Of a DNA stretch of 6,569 bases, positions 1 through 5,483 are shown one piece after another. Numbering within the stretch: the stretch's first letter is position 1; every line of letters begins with the position of its first letter. Below the pieces are notes generated by a model that saw only the letters and a program-made list of their open reading frames with translations, had not been told where the DNA came from and ran no database searches. Made by a program: the position numbers and the translations under genes. The stretch comes from Chlamydiota bacterium (GTDB taxonomy: Bacteria > Chlamydiota > Chlamydiia > Chlamydiales > Rhabdochlamydiaceae): the NCBI GenBank assembly GCA_011065225.1, contig JAAKFC010000088.1:1-6569 (forward strand), given 5' to 3'.

Positions 1-50
1 ATCTCTTCTGGGTCTTGAGTCAAACCGGTGGTTGTGTTTACTGCAATCAT
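1..50 (-). CDS. 5' fragment of an unidentified gene (first 16 codons)
   Basis: An ATG at 50-48 on the minus strand opens a frame that stays open to the window edge and reads MIAVNTTTGLTQDPEE. A perfect GGAGG Shine-Dalgarno core lies 7 bases upstream, which is the main reason to believe the start. The gene begins 26 bases after the stop codon of the PARP-like gene on the same strand, with no terminator-like hairpin between, so the two are probably co-transcribed. Sixteen residues are too few to assign a family; there is no obvious signal peptide or membrane segment in them. Because it follows a putative ADP-ribosyltransferase, an accessory, chaperone or immunity role is possible, but that is speculation. 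Confidence 0.6.
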   Translation of the reverse strand, partial: MIAVNTTTGLTQDPEE

Positions 51-57
51 AATGTTA

Positions 58-62
58 CCTCC
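58..62 (-). promoter_or_regulatory. Shine-Dalgarno site of the truncated minus-strand gene
   Basis: GGAGG on the minus strand, with 7 bases (TAACATT) to the ATG at 50. This is the strongest ribosome binding site on the minus strand of the window. It supports the start of a gene that otherwise has only 16 visible codons. Confidence 0.7.
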
Positions 63-76
63 AAAGTGCGGATTTT

Positions 77-1432
77 CTAGCTCTTTTTTTCAGTAGTGAT
101 TTTTAAAAATGCCAAATTTTTAATAGAAATCTTCTCCTGACCGGTGAGATTTCTTCTACGTTGGGTTTCTCCTTCTCGGTCATTTGATTTTAACAAGTAT
201 TTACAATCTTCTAAGATGATTTCGGTTACATCTTCCACATCTATCGCCTTTTTGCAGCAAGGGCAGGCAAAAGAGGAAGCTTCCTTTCCAATATCAAAAT
301 CTCCATAGCCTTTTTGCAGAACAATCTCATTTCCATGTTTTTTGCATTCGGAATTTCTACAGATTCCCATTAGATTTAGCCCTGCTGCTGTTTCTGCAGC
401 AGGGATAACATCATCTATGCTAATAGGCAAAGTAGGCGGCGCAGTACCTTCTGGGCTAATTTCTACAATGTAGCGGGGAAGAGCCTGAGCTTTATCGAAA
501 AGAACAAACTCATCCCAGTTAGGTGTTTGTCCCTTAGCACATGGGTAATATTCCATGGATCCTGGGAAATCAGGTCTTGTATTTGTGACGGGAATGTAAT
601 GGGCAGTGTAATGTTGATAAGCTGCCTTTCCTTCTAGCATTTTCATATCACTCCCTCTTTGGGGATGCGGGCAGTCGTTTACCACAGGAAAAGGCTCAAG
701 CATCGACACCCAAGAAAGAATTAAGAAGCGTGCATTATACATTCCCGCATATCGGGCACTTGAGGTAAAATAGACTCCACTCCCAAAGTACCCTGGGTCA
801 GTGCTTGGGAATGCCCCTTTCTGAGCTGTTGGATCGGTAAAGGAGTGTTTGCCAAAAAATTGAAATCCCGTGCGACAGATCGAGTTGCACACATCCTGTG
901 ATGTGCCGTGCCAAAGTGGTAGGATTTTTATATTTTCCAGGCGGTCTTTACGGGTGTTGTCTGAATTTTCGACTGAGATTGGCTGAAATAATCTAGTGAT
1001 CATCTCCCACCTTTGTACTACACTCTCGCGAAGATTTGCCTCAGGATGATTTTTCCAGGTTGGGGGATTCGCTCGAGAGTTCATCGATTTGAGTGTGGCT
1101 TCAAATTGGGTTGAAAGGCTAGGGTTGTGAACAAGAGTTACCGTTTTGATTACCATTCCTGGTGGCTTTGAGTGTTCGAAAACTCTTCTTACAAACTCAT
1201 ATTCTTTGTCGTCAGGTCTTACTTCACAAGTTTTGTAATGTAGGCCAGAGTCAAATGGCTTTCTTTGGACTCTCGCAAATAATTTTGGACAGACTTTCCA
1301 GGGCTGGGGTTCTACACACTCATATAGACTAGGATTGATTGGATATGTTGAAGGCTCTCCTAGTACTGGAACCATGGAATCAATGCTCGATACCGTTGTC
1401 ACACTTTTCCCCTCATTTTTTTTTGAAAACAA
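77..1432 (-). CDS. PARP-like ADP-ribosyltransferase with C-terminal Cys-containing domain; candidate secreted effector
   Basis: Predicted to transfer ADP-ribose from NAD+ to a target. Residues about 77-150 resemble the start of PARP catalytic domains (EYEFVRRVF, then VHNPSLSTQFEATLKSM). The triad of PARP/ARTD enzymes is visible: H175 in LWHGTS, Y221 in GSGVYFTSSARYA, and E308 in WDEFVLFDKAQALPRYIVEI, which matches the PARP1 E988 region. A Glu there is the residue associated with chain-forming PARPs. Residues about 351-415 form a second domain with C358, C363, C390, C392, C393 and C410, which could bind zinc; from memory similar domains occur beside PARP-like domains in protist and rotifer proteins. 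The tail is Lys/Arg-rich. There is no Sec signal peptide or membrane segment, while the first 20 residues are Ser/Thr-rich, compatible with type III secretion. The start is uncertain: TTG at 1432 lacks a Shine-Dalgarno, and ATG at 1375 (residue 20) is an alternative. Either keeps all domains. The host target is unknown. Confidence 0.85.
   Translation of the reverse strand: MFSKKNEGKSVTTVSSIDSMVPVLGEPSTYPINPSLYECVEPQPWKVCPKLFARVQRKPFDSGLHYKTCEVRPDDKEYEFVRRVFEHSKPPGMVIKTVTLVHNPSLSTQFEATLKSMNSRANPPTWKNHPEANLRESVVQRWEMITRLFQPISVENSDNTRKDRLENIKILPLWHGTSQDVCNSICRTGFQFFGKHSFTDPTAQKGAFPSTDPGYFGSGVYFTSSARYAGMYNARFLILSWVSMLEPFPVVNDCPHPQRGSDMKMLEGKAAYQHYTAHYIPVTNTRPDFPGSMEYYPCAKGQTPNWDEFVLFDKAQALPRYIVEISPEGTAPPTLPISIDDVIPAAETAAGLNLMGICRNSECKKHGNEIVLQKGYGDFDIGKEASSFACPCCKKAIDVEDVTEIILEDCKYLLKSNDREGETQRRRNLTGQEKISIKNLAFLKITTEKKS
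1416..1424 (-). repeat. Nine-base A tract in codons 3-6 of the PARP-like gene
   Basis: Nine consecutive T on the plus strand (A on the coding strand) lie within the first six codons counted from the TTG start. Runs of this length are prone to replication or transcriptional slippage, and a one-base change here would put the rest of the gene out of frame if translation starts at TTG. A start at the later ATG (1375) would be unaffected. Whether the tract varies is not visible in one sequence. Confidence 0.6.
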
Positions 1433-1466
1433 GAGAGATTCTATGAAGAAAAAATAATTTTAGGCA

Positions 1467-1494
1467 ATATTATTTTTGAATCTGTCACTGTAAA
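1467..1494 (-). promoter_or_regulatory. Candidate promoter of the PARP-like gene
   Basis: Minus-strand -35 TTTACA (1494-1489; 5 of 6 to TTGACA), a 16-base spacer, and -10 TAATAT (1472-1467; 4 of 6 to TATAAT). Transcription would start near 1460 and give a leader of roughly 28 bases before the TTG at 1432, in which no Shine-Dalgarno is seen. The region is AT-rich, so a chance match is possible. Confidence 0.4.
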
Positions 1495-1519
1495 GTTAAG
1501 ATGTCCTCTTATCGAGTGG

Positions 1520-1548
1520 TTGTAAATAATAGCATTTTAAGTTATGCT
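1520..1548 (+). promoter_or_regulatory. Candidate promoter of rpmE and the translation gene cluster
   Basis: -35 TTGTAA (1520-1525; 4 of 6) and -10 TATGCT (1543-1548; 4 of 6) with an ideal 17-base spacer. Transcription would start near 1555, giving a leader of about 26 bases before the rpmE ATG. Its position upstream of the first gene of the plus-strand cluster supports it. It lies back-to-back with the minus-strand promoter; the two -35 elements are 25 bases apart. Confidence 0.5.
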
Positions 1549-1549
1549 A
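1530..1549. repeat. Inverted repeat overlapping the rpmE -10 element (possible operator)
   Basis: TAGCAT (1530-1535) and ATGCTA (1544-1549) are perfect 6-base inverted arms around an 8-base centre, 20 bases in total. The right arm covers the candidate -10 box, the geometry expected of a repressor site. Arms this short in AT-rich DNA can arise by chance. Confidence 0.3.
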
Positions 1550-1569
1550 ATGAGTTCATAAACACTTTT

Positions 1570-1581
1570 TTGGAGCTCCAA
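1570..1581 (+). promoter_or_regulatory. rpmE ribosome binding site inside a perfect palindrome
   Basis: GGAG at 1572-1575 sits 5 bases before the rpmE ATG and fixes that start. It is embedded in the 12-base perfect palindrome TTGGAGCTCCAA, whose last base is the A of the start codon. Pairing within the RNA (a UUGG/CCAA stem) or between two RNA molecules could cover the Shine-Dalgarno, so translational control is conceivable, but the stem is weak. Confidence 0.65.
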
Positions 1582-1910
1582 TGAAAAAAGAAGGCCATCC
1601 CGATTATCAAGACGTTCTTTTTGTCGACTCTTCCACTGGAACGAAGTTTGTTTGCGGGTCTACTCTAAAGCCCAAGGATACTGAAACTTTTGAGGGAAAA
1701 GAATACCCTATCTATCGCGTCCCCATCTCTTCTGCTTCGCATCCATTCTTTACGGGAAGCAAGCAGTTTGTCGATACTGAAGGACGTGTCGATAAATTCC
1801 GCAAGCGCTATGCCAAGAAAAAAGAAGAAGGGGAAAAACAGCAGGCTAAGGAAGAAGAGAAAAAGAGCCCTGCCAAGAAAAAGCAAGCGAAAAAAACTAC
1901 TAAAAAGTAA
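1581..1910 (+). CDS. rpmE2: 50S ribosomal protein L31, type B
   Basis: Large-subunit ribosomal protein of 109 residues. The N-terminal core (about 1-78) carries the L31 signature: HPDYQDVLFVDSSTG, then EYPIYRVPISSASHPFFTG and FVDTEGRVDKFRKRY. It has a single Cys (C25) and so lacks the zinc-binding Cys set of type A L31, making it the zinc-independent type B form. The VCGST segment and long Lys-rich tail (79-109, mostly K, E, A, Q) resemble chlamydial L31 as I remember it. The start is set by GGAG five bases upstream. It is the first gene of the plus-strand cluster, and prfA begins 4 bases after its stop. The symbol rpmE is used for the same gene in many chlamydial annotations. Confidence 0.95.
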   Translation: MKKEGHPDYQDVLFVDSSTGTKFVCGSTLKPKDTETFEGKEYPIYRVPISSASHPFFTGSKQFVDTEGRVDKFRKRYAKKKEEGEKQQAKEEEKKSPAKKKQAKKTTKK

Positions 1911-1914
1911 CTAG

Positions 1915-2982
1915 ATGGAAGAGCGCATTGCAAAATTGATCGAGCGCTTTGGAGAAGTGGAAACGCTTCTAGGGCAGCCCGAGACTCTTTCTGACCAGAA
2001 AGCCTATAAAGAGCTTACCCAAGAACACTCCTACTTGAATCAGATCAAGGAGGCGTGGCTTTATTTGCAAAAATGCGAAAAGCAACTCAATGAAGATAGA
2101 GAGCTCATCAAGGAAGAAACGGATGAAGAGCTTCTTGCAATGCTCCATGAGGAAATCGAGTCTTTAGAAAAGAAAGTTCTCAGCGCGAGAAACAAGATCG
2201 AAACCCTTCTCGTTCCCCCGGATCCAGATGACAGTCGCAATACCATCGTCGAGGTGCGTGCAGGAACCGGTGGTGATGAAGCAGCGCTTTTTGTTGGCGA
2301 TGTGGTTCGGATGTATCAGCTCTATGCAGACAAATGTGGTTGGACATGGGAACCACTTTCTTTTGCAGAATCAGAAATTGGGGGCTATAAAGAGTACATT
2401 ATGGCTGTCTCAGGGCCGAATGTCCACCGGCTGCTCCAATATGAAGCAGGGACGCATCGAGTCCAACGGGTTCCCGAGACCGAAACTCAAGGACGCGTTC
2501 ATACTTCTGCTGTAACGGTGGCGGTTTTGATGGAACCTGATGAGCAAGAAGCTGTAGATCTCGATGAAAAAGATTTAAAAGTTGACACCTACCGTGCCTC
2601 TGGAGCTGGTGGTCAACATGTGAATACAACCGACTCGGCTGTGCGCATTACGCACATTCCTACAGGGACTGTGGCTTATTGTCAGCAGGAGAAATCACAG
2701 CATAAGAATAGAGAAAAGGCCATGCGTCTGCTCTCAGCAAAAATTGCAGAAGAGGAGAGGCTTAAAGCCCAAAAAGAGCGCTCTGAGCTTCGCCAATCTC
2801 AAGTAGGCACAGGAGATCGCTCCGAGCGGATCCGCACCTACAATTTCCCCCAAAATAGAGTCTCTGATCACCGCATCGATCTTACTCTCTACAAACTTGA
2901 AATGGTGATGGCGGGAGATTTAGAGGGAATCACCGAACCTTTAGTTGCTCATTTTTATCAGCAAAAACTCGCGGCATCGTGA
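1915..2982 (+). CDS. prfA: Peptide chain release factor 1 (RF1)
   Basis: Cytoplasmic class I release factor that recognises UAA and UAG in the ribosomal A site and triggers release of the peptide. At 355 residues it has the usual RF1 length. The stop-codon-reading tripeptide is PET at 187-189 within RVQRVPETETQGRVHTS; a PxT there marks RF1, where RF2 has SPF. The catalytic GGQ is at 232-234 in ASGAGGQHVNTTDSAVRI. The N-terminal 100 residues are charged and helical, as expected of domain 1. The start at 1915 is 4 bases after the L31 stop; I see no Shine-Dalgarno, so translation may rely on coupling to rpmE. The stop codon overlaps the prmC start by one base, pairing the factor with the enzyme that methylates its GGQ. 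Confidence 0.97.
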   Translation: MEERIAKLIERFGEVETLLGQPETLSDQKAYKELTQEHSYLNQIKEAWLYLQKCEKQLNEDRELIKEETDEELLAMLHEEIESLEKKVLSARNKIETLLVPPDPDDSRNTIVEVRAGTGGDEAALFVGDVVRMYQLYADKCGWTWEPLSFAESEIGGYKEYIMAVSGPNVHRLLQYEAGTHRVQRVPETETQGRVHTSAVTVAVLMEPDEQEAVDLDEKDLKVDTYRASGAGGQHVNTTDSAVRITHIPTGTVAYCQQEKSQHKNREKAMRLLSAKIAEEERLKAQKERSELRQSQVGTGDRSERIRTYNFPQNRVSDHRIDLTLYKLEMVMAGDLEGITEPLVAHFYQQKLAAS

Positions 2983-3830
2983 TGAAAGACTGTAAGTCCA
3001 TTTTGCAGCTCTCCACAGAATTTCTCGCCAAAAATAAAGTTCCGCGCCCACGCTTTGTTGCAGAAACTCTTTTAGCCCATTTTTTGCAAAAAAAACGGAT
3101 TGAGCTGTACATGCATTTTGATCGGCCTCTCATCGAAGAAGAGCTCAGCCCATTTCGGGCAGCACTCAAAAGGGTGATTGCGAAAGAACCAATAGAATAT
3201 ATTTTGGGAGAGGTTGAATTTTTTGATGCCAAAATTAAAGTCACTCCTGATGTTCTCATTCCTCGTCAAGAAACGGAAATTTTGCTTGATCTGGTCTGCA
3301 AAAGACTCGATGGCTCAGAAAAAAGAGCGCTGGATCTCTGCACAGGATCTGGGTGTCTTGCAGTAGGGCTGAAAAAAGCCCATCCAGAAATAGAAGTGAT
3401 AGGGGTCGATCTTTCAGAGAAAGCCCTTGCTGTGGCCCAGCAGAATGGGCCTGATGTGACTTGGTTAAAAGGGGATTTGACAGCACCGGTAGCCGGACAA
3501 AAATTTGATCTTGTTTTGTGCAATCCCCCTTATGTGACCGAAGCAGAATATGACGAGCTTGATGAGGCATTGCGCAAATTTGAACCCAAAATGGCTCTTG
3601 TTTCGGGGCCTACTGGGTATGAATTTTATGAGCGCCTTAAGGATGACCTCCCTGCCATTTTGACCCCTGGAGCTAAAGTTTTTTTTGAGATTGGCACCGG
3701 GCAAGGAGAGGGGGTATTAAAAATTTTCTCCCAAGGGCTTTGGGAAGATTTACGGGTCGAGAAAGATTGGTCTGGCCATACCCGTTTCTTTTCCTTGAAA
3801 TTGAAGCAAATTTCCTCTATAATGCAGTGA
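2982..3830 (+). CDS. prmC: Release factor glutamine N5-methyltransferase
   Basis: SAM-dependent enzyme (also called HemK) that methylates the Gln of the GGQ motif in release factors and so speeds termination. From the ATG at 2982 it has 282 residues, typical for the family. The N-terminal helical region (about 1-75) precedes IPRQETE (93-99), the SAM-binding DLCTGSG (118-124), the acidic VDLSE, and the catalytic NPPY (181-184) that binds the substrate glutamine. The ATG overlaps the prfA stop by one base (TGATGA), a classic coupled arrangement; the GTG three bases upstream is in frame but less likely. No Shine-Dalgarno is visible. The last 36 bases contain a strong candidate promoter for ffh. 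Confidence 0.95.
   Translation: MKDCKSILQLSTEFLAKNKVPRPRFVAETLLAHFLQKKRIELYMHFDRPLIEEELSPFRAALKRVIAKEPIEYILGEVEFFDAKIKVTPDVLIPRQETEILLDLVCKRLDGSEKRALDLCTGSGCLAVGLKKAHPEIEVIGVDLSEKALAVAQQNGPDVTWLKGDLTAPVAGQKFDLVLCNPPYVTEAEYDELDEALRKFEPKMALVSGPTGYEFYERLKDDLPAILTPGAKVFFEIGTGQGEGVLKIFSQGLWEDLRVEKDWSGHTRFFSLKLKQISSIMQ
3795..3823 (+). promoter_or_regulatory. Near-consensus promoter inside the end of prmC, driving ffh
   Basis: TTGAAA (3795-3800; 5 of 6 to TTGACA), a 17-base spacer, and a perfect TATAAT (3818-3823). It is the best housekeeping-type promoter match I found in the window. With the usual 7-base offset the transcript would start near 3830, about 8 bases before the ffh ATG, leaving almost no leader and no room for a Shine-Dalgarno. 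It lies within the prmC coding sequence, so part of the match could be coincidental. Confidence 0.6.
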
Positions 3831-3837
3831 ATCAATT

Positions 3838-5154
3838 ATGTTTGATTCGATTGCTAATAAATTTACTCAACTTTTTTCCTCCCTGGCTGGCAAAAAGAAG
3901 CTGACAGAGGAGAATATCTCGGACGCAGTTCGAAAGGTGCGCCTTGCCCTTCTTGATGCTGATGTGAACTATTCTGTCGCTTCGCAATTCGTGCGCAGGG
4001 TGAAAGAAAAGGCTCTTGGTGATGATGTCTTCAAATCAGTCACTCCTGATCAGCAATTCATCAAAGTGGTTCACGAAGAGCTCATTGCTCTGATGGGAAC
4101 TGATGAGCCGGAGCTTGTAATGACCGGGCACCCCACTGTGATTTTGATGTGTGGGCTGCAAGGAGCGGGAAAGACAACAATGACCGCGAAACTTGCTTTG
4201 TACCTAAAAAAGAAAAAAAACAAAAAAGTCCTTGTCGCAGCATGCGACTTGCAGCGCCCCGCAGCAGTAGAACAACTCAAACGGATTTGTGCGCAGAGTG
4301 AAACAGAAGTGGTTGCAATCGAGGGCGAGAAAAAACCGCTGAAGGTAGCAAAAGCAGCGCATTCTCGAGCGCGCAAAGAAGGTTTTGATATTCTCATTGT
4401 CGATACGGCGGGACGCCTGCATATTGATGCCCCCTTGATGAATGAGCTCAAAGATCTGAAAAAAGCACTTGATCCTCAAGAAATCCTCTTTGTTGCGAAT
4501 GCAACGACAGGACAAGATGCGGTGAAAACAGCCCAAGAATTTGATAATACCCTTGGAATCACGGGGTCGATTTTGACAATGCTCGATGGCAGTGCCCGTG
4601 CTGGTGCTGCGATCTCGATCACTGAGGTGACGAAAAAACCGCTGAAGTTTGAAGGGATTGGGGAGCACATTGATGACATTCAGGTCTTTAATCCCAAATC
4701 GATGGCCGATCGGATTCTTGGAATGGGCGATGTCGTCAATTTGGTAAAAAAAGTAGAAGAACACATCGACGAAGAAGAAAGCGCTAAACTTGAGAAAAAG
4801 ATGCGCAGGGCCGCCTTTACTTATGACGACTATCTTAAGCAAATAGGCATGATGAAGAAGATGGGGTCTTTCAAAAGCCTACTCAAAATGGTACCTGGGA
4901 TGTCGAATCTAGGAGATTTAGATATTTCGGAAAAAGAATTTCAAAAAACTGAGGCTATCATCCAATCGATGACTCCTATTGAGCGTGAGGAGCGAGTCGA
5001 GCTGATTCCCAGCCGCCGCCACCGCATTGCAAATGGAAGTGGAACGAGCATCGATGACGTGAATCGCCTTGTCAAAGGATTTAAGAAATTAAAAAAACTG
5101 TGCAAATCGATGCCAAAAATGAAATCGATGCCAAAGGAGATGTTATGGCAGTGA
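3838..5154 (+). CDS. ffh: Signal recognition particle GTPase Ffh (SRP54)
   Basis: Protein subunit of the SRP; it binds 4.5S RNA and signal peptides of nascent membrane proteins and delivers ribosomes to FtsY. At 438 residues it is near the usual bacterial length. N domain: about 1-95. G domain: GLQGAGKT (106-113), DLQRPAAVEQL (137-147), DTAGR (189-193), then TMLDGSARAGA (247-257) and GMGD (295-298). M domain: from about 310, with the RNA-binding SRRHRIANGSGT (392-403). Odd points: the G4 element normally reads TKxD but here is TMLD, with M248 in place of Lys; DGDARGG is DGSARAG; and VDAMTGQD is VANATTGQD. The C terminus ends in a duplicated hexapeptide, KSMPKM then KSMPKE. There is a 7-base gap after prmC and no Shine-Dalgarno. 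The end overlaps rpsP by 10 bases. Confidence 0.96.
   Translation: MFDSIANKFTQLFSSLAGKKKLTEENISDAVRKVRLALLDADVNYSVASQFVRRVKEKALGDDVFKSVTPDQQFIKVVHEELIALMGTDEPELVMTGHPTVILMCGLQGAGKTTMTAKLALYLKKKKNKKVLVAACDLQRPAAVEQLKRICAQSETEVVAIEGEKKPLKVAKAAHSRARKEGFDILIVDTAGRLHIDAPLMNELKDLKKALDPQEILFVANATTGQDAVKTAQEFDNTLGITGSILTMLDGSARAGAAISITEVTKKPLKFEGIGEHIDDIQVFNPKSMADRILGMGDVVNLVKKVEEHIDEEESAKLEKKMRRAAFTYDDYLKQIGMMKKMGSFKSLLKMVPGMSNLGDLDISEKEFQKTEAIIQSMTPIEREERVELIPSRRHRIANGSGTSIDDVNRLVKGFKKLKKLCKSMPKMKSMPKEMLWQ
5104..5135 (+). repeat. Direct repeat at the 3' end of ffh
   Basis: The 14-base unit AAATCGATGCCAAA occurs at 5104-5117 and 5122-5135, an 18-base period that keeps the frame and encodes KSMPK twice. 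It looks like a small in-frame duplication lengthening the Met/Lys-rich tail of Ffh. The second copy runs into the rpsP Shine-Dalgarno. Confidence 0.85.
5134..5139 (+). promoter_or_regulatory. rpsP ribosome binding site
   Basis: AAGGAG with a 5-base spacer to the ATG at 5145, all inside the last codons of ffh. It decides the rpsP start; the reading frame stays open upstream to at least 5100, but that stretch has no such site and is not S16-like. Confidence 0.85.
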
Positions 5155-5483
5155 AAATCCGCTTGCGCCAACAAGGACGCGCTAATCGCCAGACTTATCG
5201 TTTAGTAGCTTGTGACACACATGTTAAGCGCGATGGAAAATATTTAGATAACTTGGGATGGTATGATCCCTTTATGGCTGAAAATAATGCCAAAATAAAC
5301 GAAGAGAAAACGGTGCATTGGTTGAATATGGGTGCTGAAATGACTCATGATGCGAAAAAACTCATTGCTCGTGTGGCTCCCAATGTGCTCAAGCATTGGA
5401 ATGAAAAGCGCGAAGCAAAAAAAGTAAAACTTGCTGCGAAGCGTCGCAATAGTCGTAAGAAACCAGCGGCACCTGCAAAATAA
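5145..5483 (+). CDS. rpsP: 30S ribosomal protein S16
   Basis: Small-subunit ribosomal protein of 112 residues that helps 16S rRNA fold in early assembly. The N terminus MAVKIRLRQQGRANRQTYRL and the following RDGKYLDNLGWYDP match the S16 pattern (MAVKIRL..., then RDGR(F/Y)IE..G.Y(D/N)P). The last 25 residues or so are very rich in Lys, Arg and Ala and extend beyond the compact core. The start overlaps the end of ffh by 10 bases and is supported by AAGGAG. The stop shares its last base with the trmD start (TAATG). In E. coli rimM lies directly after rpsP; here it is missing from this position. Confidence 0.96.
   Translation: MAVKIRLRQQGRANRQTYRLVACDTHVKRDGKYLDNLGWYDPFMAENNAKINEEKTVHWLNMGAEMTHDAKKLIARVAPNVLKHWNEKREAKKVKLAAKRRNSRKKPAAPAK

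Noticed and set aside
51..76. Terminator between the PARP-like gene and the next minus-strand gene
   Set aside because: The 26 bases hold no inverted repeat long enough to form a stem; they do contain the Shine-Dalgarno of the next gene.
1433..1580. Intrinsic terminator or small RNA between the divergent genes
   Set aside because: Both flanking genes read away from this region, and no GC-rich hairpin followed by a T run is present.
1690..1914. Alternative plus-strand frame of 74 codons overlapping rpmE
   Set aside because: Its Lys/Arg/Ser composition comes from the A-rich codons of the L31 tail read out of frame; no start signal.
2979..2981. GTG as the prmC start
   Set aside because: In frame, but the adjacent ATG at 2982 gives the common one-base stop/start overlap and is a stronger codon.
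4204..4842. Minus-strand open frame of 212 codons
   Set aside because: Lies entirely inside ffh, whose protein matches its family along the full length; the antisense product has no recognisable motif and no Shine-Dalgarno.
5100..5144. Longer rpsP start giving 15 more N-terminal residues
   Set aside because: S16 proteins start at MAVKIRL, and AAGGAG is correctly placed only for the ATG at 5145.
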